64,000 nt of DNA, from contig OY294068.1 of NCBI GenBank assembly GCA_958510875.1, positions 199,540,315 through 199,604,314 of the forward strand. The letters run 5' to 3'. Positions 40,358 to 52,286 of the stretch are shown here, in pieces; within the stretch, counting starts at the first letter, position 1; each line of letters starts with the position of its first letter. Made by a program: the position numbers and the translations under genes. The notes below the pieces were generated by a model. That model saw only the letters and a list, made by a program, of their open reading frames with translations. It ran no database searches and was not told where the DNA came from. Origin of the DNA: Endomychus coccineus (lineage: Eukaryota; Arthropoda; Insecta; Coleoptera; Endomychidae).

Positions 40358-41360
40358 CAGTGGCGGTGGGTACCAAAGGGTACAAGGGCACGTGCTCACC
40401 CAACCACCAACATGCTCACCCAACCACTAAGATAAACGCAGACAAAAAATTTCATATAATTCAGTGCATTATTTTATTCCGCACGTCAGGCGCATTCCAT
40501 GCTAACGCTCAAAACTATGTTTCGTGGAACGTTCTGAAGAGTAAGTATGAATAGGTTATCTTCGCCATACGCACTAATACCGTTGGCTTGGGGCACAAAG
40601 CGCCGTATCTCCAGTAAACGTCTTGTCTCCATAGTGTACAGTGCGGAAGCCTTTGAATTGGCGTTCCGAGGCCATCATGAGACATTAACGTCGGAAAATC
40701 CAGGTATTTATGTAGACCTAATCAACTTTGCAGCTGATGCTGACGCTGTGCTGTTTAAAGTGGTTTCAAAAACTATTCAGTACGAATTGCTAGATGCAAT
40801 GTTGCAAATTCACTAGCAGGAAATATTAGAAAAAATTAAATCTGCAAAATTCATTGCTTTGGAGGCCAATGAAACTACAGACACCCCTAATCATTCACAA
40901 ATTGCTGTTATTACTCGATACGTGTTTAATGGACAAATTTTTTAACACTTTTGGTCTTTTTTTAAGCCGGGTGGACATAATGCTGATGTGTTAGCACAAA
41001 CAATCCTGAATGAATGTTTAGACAAAATTATTGACGAAGATGGGATGGATTCAGTTACCATTAGTGATGCAAGAGGTTTATTGAAACATTTGAATTTCCC
41101 GGAATTTCTCTACTGGTTGAAAATATTTCATTTCATCATGCCACATGTTGAAATATTATTTAATCAGATTCAAAATTGACAGTGCTCAACTGCAAAATGC
41201 AATTGAACAATTCCAACAGCAAATTATTCGAATTAGAAAAAGTATTTTGATGAAGTATCATAATTTTTGGTTGAACGATCTTTTATTATTATGGACAACG
41301 CATCTTACCATAGCATGTTACCAAACAAAATACGAAACAGCTCATGAAACATGTGCATAA
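40358..41360 (+). mobile_element. hAT-superfamily transposon fragment (ZMYM1/DUF4371-like)
   Basis: Starts at CAGTGGCGGTGGGTAC, a hAT-type terminal repeat. Then come frame-broken transposase pieces: RTSGAFHANAQNYVSW, AFELAFRGHHETLTSENPGIYVDLINFAADAD, LLDAMLQIH-stop-QEILEKIKSAKFIALEANETTDT (normally LADETTD) and QIAVITRYVFNGQIF. This order is diagnostic for the DUF4371 part of hAT transposases. Several stops; the C-terminal dimerisation domain was not found. A short direct repeat (CTCACCCAACCAC) occurs near the start. Confidence 0.75.
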
Positions 41361-41521
41361 ATTGCTAATTCATGTAAGATGGTAGGAGCAGAAAATTTAA
41401 TGTCGAAGAATAAGTATCACACCAATTCTTTATTATCGTAAAATGTTTTCCGTCATTTTCTTTTACTGTTTGTGTGATCAGAATAACTGATGATTTGGTT
41501 TCAAGATGTTTCATGTTTTAT

Positions 41522-41585
41522 CACACGGGTACTGTTCGACCTGTTTCACCAATGTAATGGTTGGCGAAACGTGGGCATCAAGTCC
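41522..41585. mobile_element. Minute chimeric PLE-A foldback
   Basis: About 35 bp of the GIY-YIG region in reverse complement (TACTGTTCGACCTGTTTCACCAATG) is joined directly to about 35 bp of forward pseudo-LTR (ATGGTTGGCGAAACG...GGCATCAAGTC). It is the smallest example here of the head-to-head arrangement. Confidence 0.65.
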
Positions 41586-41589
41586 TGTT

Positions 41590-42190
41590 ATATTTAAATC
41601 TATACGTTACTCTCATTGCTCTGCAATATTTCAATCTTTTATCAAAATAGTCAAAATGGAATAATAATACTTTTTTTTTCTATTAGTCGATTTGTATGGT
41701 GAGGCACTAGCTTCACTGCCTAGACGGAGAAGTCGTCGATGGTTACGTATATTATGATTTACATGCTCCGCATGGTTTATTCAGCACTTGAATTCGTCGT
41801 GCTATGTGATAAAGATGCGTTGAAAGTTGGTAAGGGAGTAAATAATGGGGCGGCTAATGGAAAGCGTACAGAAGGGATACCTGATACGACTAATGCTCCG
41901 TTGCGCCACAAAACGCGGGCTTTTGTAGATTAATTCTGAGTACCTAGGGATTTGTTAAGGCCATATCCTCTCAACCGAGACATAAATATGCAATTTTAAA
42001 CCTCCTAAAATTATTAGTCACCCTGATGATATTAGTATTACGATAGATTAAACCTGTAGAACGATTTTACACCGACGAAAATTTCCTTATCTTACGGAAA
42101 GCTCTCATTTGCTCTTGGAAATAAGGTAATACAATTTGAAATGGACGATATGACATGCGCACCCATTGCGAATTTCATCAAAATATCGTC
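41590..42190. other. No recognisable gene
   Basis: Contains one 64-codon frame (41739-41933) with no recognised family. Confidence 0.3.
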
Positions 42191-42194
42191 ATTT

Positions 42195-43240
42195 AAGGAT
42201 TATACAATTCTATAAATAAGAAATAATCACCCTTATCCACTAAAAATACTGTTAAAGTACTGAGGACCCTTCGGCCGGCATCAAAGTAAACTTAATTGGA
42301 AATTAAAATGTGCCTCAGCTGAAGATAAATCGGAATTTAATAAATTGCTTTTTCGTTTATACATTTCCATCCCTTCTAAAGTACTTAGATATTTGACCGT
42401 ACTGTGTTTTAAAAGTGATGGATTTTCATGAGAAATGGTTGTGACCTGTATTCAAAATATGTTCGGTTATTGCTGATTTTTCATCATTATTTTTTTTCAT
42501 ATAGGCAAAATATTCTTTATATCGAGTTAAAATGTTCTTTCTAGGTTGAGCCACATAGCATTTTGAACACGACTCACACCGATTTTGCAAATCCCGGATT
42601 TTTCGAAGCCGGAAACTTCATCAAAGGTATTGCCTAAGCGGTTTTTTAGCTTGTTCTAACCATTATGAACAGGTTATGGAATTAATTAATTACTGAAGGA
42701 TGATAAGTGAAACTTTTAAATTTTATTGAAGTATTTGAGGGTAATGGCTCTTTTAATTTGGTTAGTTGGTTGTGTTCCAATTTCTATCTTATCTTAGAAA
42801 TTACATTATTGATCAAAGATTTGTCGACACCATTCTCCAACGCTATTTGCTGAAGTTTCTTAACTACGTTGTTGCTGGCTAAGGGGCGTTCAATAATCTA
42901 TGAACAAGCCTATTAAATGGAGGTATACGTCAAAATCCAAGTGATTATCATCTTTTATAATATTAATGTCAAGGAAAGGAAGCTGATTATCTGTTTCTAT
43001 TTTGACAGTGAATTTCAGTGAATCAAACAGGCAATTAAGTGTGTTAAAAAAAACATAATCTTTACTTATAATCGCGAAAATATCGTCAACATACCTATAT
43101 CAAACTTTTGAAAAGTGAAACAATTTTGTATTTTTGCATTCACCGAATTGTGATAAAACTCTTTGCCCATAATTACGAGAAAACGACCATCAGAAATGCC
43201 ATTACATTTTTGATTGGGGTTTTAAAAAACATAAATTGCT
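42195..43240 (-). mobile_element. Group B Penelope-like element, 3' half
   Basis: On the minus strand, YVDD appears in KVWYRYVDDIFAIISKD (about 43105-43055), and a GIY-YIG region with a CESCSKCYVA-like string near 42590-42550. The terminal block CACCCTTATCCACT lies at about 42228. It faces the plus-strand group B copy at 43.5 kb, with a MITE end between them. Frame broken throughout. Confidence 0.65.
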
Positions 43241-43827
43241 AGGTCTCTTATTATTGGAAACTAGTGAAATCGGAGCTGAAAAATCACAATCGCCAACTAT
43301 ACAGGTTGTTCCTTAATAATATGTGAATATTTTAAGGGGTGGTTCCTGGGTCAATGTGAAGTCAAAAGTTCCTATGAACCAGTCCTAGGACCCGCTTTCG
43401 ATATACAGAGTGGCAAAGTTTTATTTTTTCAGGTTTTTTCAAAACTCTAGAAAGTGGTTTGAGGTATCGAGCTGAGTTTTGAGACTGATTAATGTGGCTT
43501 AGGAACACTCAAACAAATAGGCATACCACGGCGGATTGAGCTACACCATTGGATATGAAATAACTTCGTTTTACAGTCTAGTTCATAGATTATTGAACGG
43601 CCCTTTGAGCCAGCAAAATTTGAATAATAATTATAACGAAGTTGGTAAACTTCAGCATATTGTGTTGAGCAATTCTTAACAAAAAGCTTTGATCAATAAT
43701 TCAATTTCGATACAAAAAAGGAAATTGGAACGTAAAACACCGTTTCGGCAACACCTTTGATAAAGTTTTCAAATCCGGCAAATCAGGGGTTTACAAAATC
43801 AATTGTGAGTCGTGTTCAAAATGCTAT

Positions 43828-44115
43828 GTGGGTCAACCTAGAAGGAACATTTTAACTCGTTTTAAGGAACATTTTGCTCATATAAAGAAAAATAATGGTG
43901 GAAAATCGGCGGTAATCAAACACATTTTGAATACAGGTCACACCATTTCTCAAGAAAGTTTATCACTTCTAAAACACAGTACACACAAATTTCTAGGTGA
44001 TTTAGAAGGGATGGGAATGTATAAACGAAAAAGCAATTTATTAAATTCCGATTTATCTCCAACTGAGGGTAACCCTTTGTTTATATTATCATCACGAGAT
44101 ACAGGAACATTTTGA
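43828..44115 (+). pseudogene. GIY-YIG endonuclease fragment, group B PLE
   Basis: A 95-codon open frame that begins inside the domain at VGQPRRNILTRFKEHF, the VYIG equivalent being CYVGQ just upstream. It includes the conserved Arg and Glu-His of the helix (TRFKEH) and the downstream HILNTGH block, then runs to KSNLLNSDLSPTEGNPLF. No polymerase upstream is readable, so it is a remnant. Confidence 0.7.
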
Positions 44116-44133
44116 TTTATAATTCAGTTTACT

Positions 44134-44164
44134 CTGATGATGGCTACTTGGTAGCCGAAAGGTC
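44134..44164 (+). ncRNA. Hammerhead-like motif, group B PLE
   Basis: CTGATGA (44134-44140), one unpaired T, a perfect six-base-pair stem GGCTAC-TTG-GTAGCC (44142-44156), GAAA (44157-44160), then GGTC. Stem I pairing is poor, so activity is doubtful, but the layout copies that of the PLE-A motif, including the extra T after the core. Confidence 0.5.
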
Positions 44165-44770
44165 CTCAGTACTTTATTTTGTAATACTATGTTAAAGTTT
44201 TATGTTGTTAGTTATTATGTTATGTTAATATTGTATGTTGTTTGGTTTTGTTGTTGTTGTTATCCCAGGCCAATTAGATTTTTGCAAAATTGTATGTATT
44301 ATTCAATAAAATGCATTCTATTAATTTTTTCGGTCAATCCAACGGTTTTTATTATTTACTCAAAAACGTCGCATCTGGCGAAATATCTCAGAGAACCTTT
44401 TCTTACAGAATTGACGAGGCTATCCAAAAAAATATGATCATCAAATAAGCTCATTGGCCTACCACTTTTTTGTTAAAATTACTGTAAGGCTAATCCATAA
44501 TTACGACACTGATTAGATTTTGGAACAACTTATCAAGTGAAAAAGCGTGTTTCAAAGTCACATTGATCTAACCCAAAACTCAGTCCAGCTTTTTCACTTA
44601 AAATTGACCCAGGAATCCCTCCTTGAAATATTCGTATATCATTAAGGAACATCCTGTATATAAATTGGAAACATTTGTTACGAATGTTCCATACGCTCAT
44701 GTAGTAAAGTATTTTCTACAAATGTTTTATCGGAATTTCCGACAATGGGAACAATAATGGAAGTATATAG

Positions 44771-44920
44771 CGTGGTTCTGAATTCGTAATAATACCTTAC
44801 TCTGGTCCGTGTAACAAATATGTGACCGAAGACAGTTTAATAACATTGTCAATAAATCAGTATGCTCCGGACATTCATAGATATCTAACAATGGATGTTT
44901 GTGTTCAGCGTGAAGGTATG
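44771..44920 (+). other. Exon-like open segment, unrecognised
   Basis: Between a TATAG acceptor-like site (44766-44770) and an AAG|GTATGA donor-like site (about 44919), one frame is open: SEFVIIPYSGPCNKYVTEDS, LITLSINQYAPDIHRYLTMD, VCVQREG. It shares LITLSIN and IHR with the open frame at 35.1 kb. No family is recognised. Confidence 0.25.
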
Positions 44921-45960
44921 ATTAATACCTTAGCTAATTGTCTCATGGAGACCCTCCACGGTCCTTTCAGATTCCGGATATTAATTCCATAAATTTCCAG
45001 AGCACACTGCGATTAATGTGGGGGGAGGGGTTTTACGCGTGCGAACGTTCTCTAAAACGTCAAGAAGTTCTTTTCATCGTGAAAGACACCAGATGAGATC
45101 TAAATTTGAGGCATCTTCACATTGTATGTCGACAACTGAATAGTCGTCTTGCTGAAAAACGTAGGTAATTTTAGGAATAATGTTTGCCTAAGCGAATGCT
45201 ATCTGGTCAAATGGTTTTCGTCCGTTTTATTCGTGTTTATACATTTAATTCTTCAGCTCAATAGGACAAGTTCTCCATAAAGAGATTAGAGACTACAGAC
45301 AGATACAAATACAAAGCATTTATAGCGTTTTTATTATCGCTAAGACTACGACGAAGAATAGCCACTATTGTTCAGATGAAATACTCGACGTCTACATAAC
45401 TCTGAGCAAAATCTTTCTAATAGAGGCTGATCCATCACTTCTGAGAGCTGTATATGTTATAAGGCATTTAACACTAGCACTTCCGATGAAGCAGCTTGTG
45501 TCGCTTAAGCAATTGGTGAAATTTAAGAATAAATTTTACATTTGAAAAAATAATTTTCATTTTTTTAAATCTACTCTTTATCAGTCGACTTCACCGATTA
45601 TAATAAAACACCATTATAACACGTTCTGGATGATGAGAAATTCGATTCCGCCATTAGTTTTAACATCAGATAATGATCAACCACTTTACAGTGTCTAGAG
45701 ACTCCGAATTCGGCTCATCGGATACGCACTATTACTAATCATGGGTATTGTGCTGTATGCTGCTGTTGTTTACACTTCTTGTATTACTCAGTATGATGAT
45801 GGTTGAAGAAATAGCACTTGATGATTTTAAGTTATTTATTCACACCTATACACAGTTATGTACAAACTACACTAACAGAACTGAGTCGTCTTATTTATGA
45901 AGGCTAGTTTCCCTGAGTTGTAAGTCTCTAGGTTAACGTTTGATTATAAGATTGATGATA
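44921..45960. other. No recognisable gene
   Basis: Short frames only; no repeat partner noticed. Confidence 0.35.
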
Positions 45961-45963
45961 TGT

Positions 45964-46115
45964 TAATGTTATTGCAAGTAATAATGTTGCTCGTTGAAGT
46001 GATATCGTTGTGATTGTTATAGCAATGTAATGATGTTGCTCGTTGAATGAATTTGATTTGAATGTTTAGTAATATAATGATGTTGCTCGATGAATGAGCT
46101 TTGTGTGAATGTTTT
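45964..46115 (+). repeat. Three imperfect ~55-bp tandem repeats
   Basis: The phrase ATGTTGCTCGTTGAA(T/G)GA recurs at about 45983, 46032 and 46080 (as GCTCGATGAATGA in the last), with TTTGATTTGAATGTT-like spacers. Confidence 0.65.
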
Positions 46116-48377
46116 TTTTCTACAAGTCGTTTACTTCAGGCAAGTTTGAGACTAGAGTGGTCTGTAAAGAAGGATAGTAGCTGCTATCGTTGGCTACATA
46201 TGTGTCGACCAGAAATCCCAGGCAACACAACCATTCTTAGAAGAACCCATATAAATAAACCATGCCAGCTGACTCATCGATAACAGTTCGTCGGCTGATG
46301 ACAAATTGACACAAGAATCCCATTTACGATTGTTTCTAGATGTGTCGTAAATACATTCACAGAGGCTATAATAGCTAATATACAGAAAATGATACTTCAA
46401 ATGACTTGTCATAATTATTGTCAATATCTATAAAAATATGAATACGTTAAGCTTAAACAGGTATTACAATATAAAAAAAATTTAAATGAGTTTTCGGCTT
46501 CTGTTTTCGATTTTCAGACACTACTTTCATCATCAGCTACATTGAAACTCCCTCAAATCTCAATTGGCAGAAAGATCGACATTTCACGCTCGCCATCTTG
46601 ATTTTTCGTTTTTCCGCCATCGTATACGTAATCAGCGACACGAGGTCAAAGTCTCAAAGTGGACTAACACTTTACCCATTATACTTCGAATATCATAAGA
46701 TAGAATTGAATGATTTTATTGTTCATAGGATTATAAAATGCATACATCAATAAATATAACAATATAGATGGTGAAAATAAATGATTTTTAGGGAACAATC
46801 ACAGAAGCGCACACTTTTAGTCAATTCTACAGAAACTGTCATATTCTAAATCACATTCTAGTTTTCAATAAAACAATTTAAACTTGAACGCTTGGAAACT
46901 CGTTAATTTGTAATTTTAAGTTGCATAAATTTACATTTCTCCGTGTACTGTTGTGTACATCAATGAAAATGTTTTAATTCAGTATAAAAAACAAAGTGAA
47001 AAGTATTTTATTATATCAAAATAATTTAGTTATTTATTCATTGAATGCAGGTTACAAGAATAAGTAACAATACAACACAAGAATATAATAATATAATCAT
47101 CGCTTTAATCTGAAATTAAGTTAGAAGTTGGAAACATGTAACTTTGCTGTTATTTTCATACGCTCGAAAGCTTCAGGAATACATCCATAAAAGCTCTTCA
47201 AGATAGAATTGTGCATTACTTAGTCCTCCAACAACACCTGCTACTTTCTCTTGATAGCGCTTTTTATCCACACTTCTGTCTTTTTTATTCCGCTAAGCAT
47301 CTCATATAGCCGGGAGTGTTTTGATGTTTCATGTCGCTTCAGATGCGACTGCAAAAAACTACTAAGTACCCGACTTACCGTAGTAAATTTATCTCTTTTC
47401 TTTATTTCGCCCGAAAAGCTGGCTCGAATAATAAAGTCTCACGTATAAACTTATCCTATCCATATATCTCCGGCAAGTTTTCAAGACTGACATCTACACG
47501 CTACTATCGGATAATATCAAAATTTGTTACTTTCTTTTTAGGTTAAACGGATGGAAATATATTGCAGTTGAAGAAGAAGTTAATATATTAGGAAGGTTAT
47601 GTGCATGATAGAAATGGCACTGTCAGACAGACGAACAAAACTCCTCCACACACCGGAAAGTTAAAATTATCGATCCAGTCTCTAAAATTGATGTCTGTTC
47701 AGTATTAATAGAATATTCTAGAATGGGGATGAGCAACCTGCGGCCCACCACACTTTCCCGTGCGGCCCTCCAAAGATTTCACACTTACAGTGTCCCGCCA
47801 ACCTCATTGTAGCCTTAGGCGTGTTAACTTAAATTTTGGTAATGACACCATAGATAGACACTGAGGCCATCATTTCCAAAAATTAAGGATCGCCATTTCT
47901 TGTTATTAAATGTTATGCATCGCGACTTCGTTTGACGCTACCCATATGTGCCGCAAATAAAGCATCGGCAAGCGGCGAAAAGTCACACCTCAAAGAGTAT
48001 TTCAAATTTTGGAGGGGATGTATCCGCCTAATCCTCTTAAATATGAACAATATTGTTATTTTCGAGATAGTTCAATTAAGAGTGTTTTCATAAATCATAT
48101 TATATTCATATTCATAATATACCGTTGTTAATCTTTACTGCAATAAACCAACTAGCTGATTAAACCCCATTGTGTTGATTTCAACATCTTCAAACCACAA
48201 GAAATGGGTGCAGTCAGCTTAAATATATAGATACATATTGATTTATTTTTACTCTGAATTAAAAAGGCATTTTACTGTATAGAAAAATAATGATCAATTG
48301 AAAATAATATTTTATTTTATTACTAAGGATATAATAAGTACAACAAAATTTAATGTGAATACACGGAAAAGATTCAG
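46116..48377. other. No recognisable gene
   Basis: AT-rich. A less AT-rich patch with CTGCGGCCC and TGCGGCCC repeats lies at 47735-47775. Short frames have no family resemblance. Confidence 0.35.
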
Positions 48378-48860
48378 AATAAATTAGGTCGCTCTCGATA
48401 CTTTAGCAATCTAGATCTAGCATCAGGGTTCTATTAGATCGAAATGGCTGCGGTAGACATAGCTAAAACAGCATTCAACACAAAGAATGGTCATTATGAA
48501 TATTTAAGAATATCATTTGGTCTAAAATTGCACCTGGTTGAGAGAAGTGTTATCTTGAATGTTACTACAGATGCAAGCAATTTCGCAATAGGTGCCATAT
48601 TATCACAAGGAAAAATAGGCTTCGGATTACGATAGCTTACGCGACTAGAGCATTAAATACTTCAGAAATGAATTATTCTACTATAGAAAATGAATTATTA
48701 GCTATCATATATGCAGTCAAATATTTTAGACCAAATTTATTGGGAGAAAACTTTGCATTGTAACAGACCATGAACCATTGCAGTGGCTGTTCTCACTGAA
48801 AGAACCGAATTCAAATAAAACTTCGTTCAATCGTTATGTTGTTGCCCTTCTTTAATTAAA
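48378..48860 (+). mobile_element. Ty3/gypsy retrotransposon fragment (RT joined to RNase H)
   Basis: Reads FSNLDLASGFY, then [29 protein letters not shown] (polymerase motif A to B region). After a deletion it reads [53 protein letters not shown] and VTDHEPLQWLFSLKEPNS (RNase H). The YxDD box is missing, and stops and frameshifts are present. No LTRs were found around it. Confidence 0.8.
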
Positions 48861-49750
48861 TGTGATATTTTTTGCGTTGAAAGTCACACCTCAGGTACTG
48901 GGATTTTATGTGCATTCCAGTTGGATGGTTTGTAGTTTGCACTCACTCCATAACTCTAGAACTAATATGTACAGGTTCTTCACCGGTTGGTTATTGTACT
49001 CTTCGGAGTTAGCCTGGGCTTCCCAAATATTGCTTGTCTTCTGCGATCTCATGCCTCTTTCATTTTGACAATATGTGTCTGCCTATTTATGACTCTTTGC
49101 CTCATTGTCAGCAGGTGTTCTCTCAGTGGGCTGTGACGAGTGAGGCAACCTATTATTGTTCGGACCTGGTTCCCACGCATGTTGAACAATTTTTCAGTTA
49201 TGTTCTTCGACGGTTCTATGATGTTTTCTCGTCATGCGCGCGAAGAGCTTCATTCCAGCGCTCTCTCTGTTGTTTTTTGACTCAGTCCCTAATGTATTCA
49301 TCATGGTTGATACTCCGAGTACTGATTCTGGGCCTATATATGAGGCTAATGAACCCATTTTAGCTGGTTCATCAGCTTTGTCGTTTCTCCCGAGGCCACA
49401 GTATCTACTAGTAGATGCGTTAGTTATTTTTGATCTTTCTGCCATGCTGCGAAGAGAGCGAAACAGCTTGTAATGTTACTGATCAATCTAGATTATCAAT
49501 ATTATTGGTTTTTTCATTGAAAAGGAGTTTTTTTATTAATTTTGTTAGATAATTGTTTTTTTAAATATATATTTTTATTGTTTCAAGATTTTTTCGGTGG
49601 AACGATTGGTATGATAATTGTAAGGCTCTATATTTGAAGTTTAAAATAATGATAGTTCTGATTAAGCGAGTGTTGACAATCGAAATTCAAAAATTTTTCA
49701 GAGAAGATTGGTTTGTGATACCAATGATAATTCTGTTTTCGTCTGTTGTT
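48861..49750. other. No recognisable gene
   Basis: Overlapping frames on both strands at 49034-49473 with no recognised domain. Possibly more of the retroelement in a diverged region. Confidence 0.3.
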
Positions 49751-49754
49751 TTAC

Positions 49755-49815
49755 AGTATTTTTAGTGGATAAGGGTAATAGTTCCTTATTTATAGTGTTA
49801 TAGTGCATCCACAGC
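49755..49815 (+). repeat. Group B PLE terminal fragment
   Basis: AGTATTTTTAGTGGATAAGG followed by a TTATTTATAG-like end, identical in layout to 602-650, 7500-7545 and (minus strand) 42205-42250. Confidence 0.6.
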
Positions 49816-51201
49816 GTGAACTCTTTCAGGTGAGCTGGTCTAGCTGCTCTCCAAGGGATGTCCTTGACATTTGGGACATTCTGTACATTGAGACTTTATT
49901 TATATTAGTATAGTATAGCTCAGAATTATTGATGGAAGACTTTGAAATGAATTTATGTGATTTTCAAAAAAACGAAAAAGAATTTTCCAAGTTGTATTAA
50001 TTTCGATGTTGGAAAGAAAATGTGAGTAATGAAACAGCATCAATTCGCGTTTGTTATTTGGCTGCAAGTTCGCGAAACTACATATTTTACGGCCAAAACT
50101 GACTGCATTTATTCTGCGAAACGTCTGAAATTGGTGACAATGACTAATATCGAATAATTCGAGTTTATGACGGTGATACAGTGGTCTAAGGAGCGAGCTG
50201 TAACTTTTTATGACATCCAATTTTCTCACGACTCTTGTTTACAAAATTGGTTTATTATAGTTTGAAGAGCCGTCAGTACGAATTTAATTTGATTCGCAGT
50301 TTATAGGGCAATAACGGATATCAAATAAAACAATCGTTTGATACTCTTTTATGTTATTGCCATTGTTCCATCGGTTTATTGTCATCGGAAATTGTCATTT
50401 CTATTTTTCAAAGTTCAAATAAGTTCTGTTTCATTCATAATAACAAGTCAATCAATTTATTTCTTCTGACGATTTATCATCGGAAACGAAACTTCAATCA
50501 TCAAATGGTTGAGTGGATTTGAATTAAGGTTAACCCGGCACTACACTCACCACAAAACTTATACCCGGTGTAGGGAAGATCCGGCTGTGATGAACCCCTT
50601 TTTTTAATCTGTAATTTATTCATCAAAAATAACAAATCATTTTCCCTTTAAAAACATATGGGTCTAGAAAATATCTTTGCTTAATATAACAACAGGTAAA
50701 AACTAGTCCGTTTTTTTAAGCTATTGCATATAGCTTTTATCGCGGGCTTTGAGCGCGGCGACCGAATCAAGAAAGAAAAACAAAAGACAAATACCGTAAC
50801 GAAAAAACCTAAGACCTAAACACCTAACATATGTCAAATTAATTAATTAATTTGAAGTTTCTAAAAGTGAGAAAGTTCGCTATTTTATACGAATGTTATA
50901 ACACTCTAGCGCTTTAGACTCCGGGATTTTCACGTGGCCTATCGAAATTAGAAGGTTCGAATTATCTAAAAACATAATTGCATGAACTCCAGACGTCCTA
51001 TGTAATTAGCTACGAACGAAATCATTTTGACATATGCGTCTACGAGCTCGCTACGCGTCAGTTAGAGTTTATATGTTAGACGCGCGTAGCAGAGACCTGA
51101 GAGTACCTGTTTCTATTAAGCTATTGCATATATTGCATATAGCTTTTATCGCGGGCTTTGAGCGCGGCGACCGAATCAAGAAATTCCGTAACGAAAAATA
51201 A

Positions 51202-52122
51202 CAGGAACTCGTTTATGTTGCGCTCTCTCGGGTGACTAATATTGAAAAATTGTATATCACGACAAAAAACGATAATTCTACATTCAAGTTTTATAATAAT
51301 CGAAAGCAAGCTGTATCGACTGCATCTTTGTTACAAGAATTCAAAAGACTGCCTTTAAATAGTGTTCAGACGACAGCTCAAAGTGTCTTAGATTTCCTTA
51401 GTAATAGAAATGACATTTCAATAATGACTTTCAATTGCCAAAGTCTAAATAGTCACAAATACGATTTACAAGATTCAGTTACGAGACAAACAAATGTGTT
51501 ACTTCTTACCGAATCTTGCATGGCTCATGATAATCCGATTGAAATACCTAATTTCAATTGTATTGTTCAATTCAAACGAGATACTGTTCCAAAAGGTGGG
51601 GTAGCTATTTACCAAAATAATAATAATGTAACTAATATTATGACTCCGAATATTGAAATAAATATTGCACACGTTAGCGATGTTAATGTTAAGCGCTCAT
51701 TTTTTGGAGATATTTGTGCGTGCTTATGCAAACTTAGAAATGGCCTACACATAGTCATGGTAGCAATTTACATTTCTCCGAATCCAAAATTGGACGAGGT
51801 AGAGCATTTTATTCATTGCACTTTACTGGAGTACACTGAAGAAGGGTCGAAAATACTTGGTACAAATGGTAATAAATTTCCACTTATCTTGGCTGGCGAT
51901 TTCAACATCAACTTCGCTGATAAAAAATCAGAGCGGTTGACAACTTTTCTTTAGGAAAAATTGAATTTGAAAATTAATAATGATCCACAAGAATCCACAA
52001 CAAAATATGGGGCCACCATTGACGCGGTATTTTCCAGATATTTAGAGGATATCAAGTCTCAAACTTATGTCTCTTATTTCAGTTACCATAAACCTATAGT
52101 TTCAATGATAACAAATTCCTGA
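51202..52122 (+). pseudogene. Helentron Pif1-helicase C-terminus fused to endonuclease
   Basis: In-frame from 51202: QELVYVALSRVTNIEKLYI is the last helicase motif of Pif1-like helicases. A linker leads to an endonuclease-exonuclease-phosphatase domain: IMTFNCQSLNSHKYDLQD, VLLLTESCM (metal-binding Glu), GGVAIYQ, VAIYISPN, LILAGDFNINF and, beyond a TAG at 51952-51954 replacing a probable Gln codon, TTKYGATIDAVFSRYL and SYFSYHKPI. Helentrons are known to carry such a nuclease downstream of the helicase. A TAA sits immediately upstream at the 5' truncation. About 306 residues remain; inactive. Confidence 0.8.
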
Positions 52123-52240
52123 ATAACCTACATGTATTGTAAGATAATTAAAATATTTTAAACGATATTAACTTCTCATTTATTCAATAAAAGAAAAAAA
52201 ATTGTTTTCTTATCGGTCACCACGCTCAAAAAGTGTAACT

Positions 52241-52286
52241 TGAATTAATATCAAAGAAAAAACTTGAATTAATATCAAAGAAAAAA
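52241..52286 (+). repeat. Short tandem duplication
   Basis: AACTTGAATTAATATCAAAG with its A-run occurs twice head to tail, just inside the Helentron 3' end. Confidence 0.8.

Larger units (their letters stand above)
43495..44180 (+). mobile_element. Group B Penelope-like element with readable nuclease end
   Basis: Decayed polymerase remnants are followed by an open GIY-YIG region: GVYKINCESCSKCYVGQPRR, TRFKEHFAHIKKNNGGKSAV, KHILNTGHTISQESLSLLKH. The terminal region carries a hammerhead core at 44134-44164. It is inserted in the MITE 43302-44656. Confidence 0.75.
43302..44656. mobile_element. TA-flanked MITE split by a PLE insertion
   Basis: The left end TA-CAGGTTGTTCCTTAATAAT and right end ATTAAGGAACATCCTG-TA are inverted repeats of about 55 bp that continue inward through GGTTCCTGGGTCAA. 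The outer dinucleotides are TA on both sides, as in Tc1/mariner-type elements. The interior is interrupted from about 43495 to 44180 by a group B PLE. No transposase was seen. Confidence 0.7.

Noticed and set aside
45964..46115. CRISPR-like array
   Set aside because: Three imperfect repeats with variable spacing in eukaryotic DNA, no cas genes; an ordinary tandem repeat.
49034..49473. Overlapping open frames on both strands as a gag or host gene
   Set aside because: No zinc knuckle, protease or other motif; GC-richer DNA gives longer chance frames on both strands.
51232..51954. LINE endonuclease
   Set aside because: The domain alone would fit a LINE, but the in-frame helicase motif VI immediately upstream and the Helitron-like flanks identify a Helentron.
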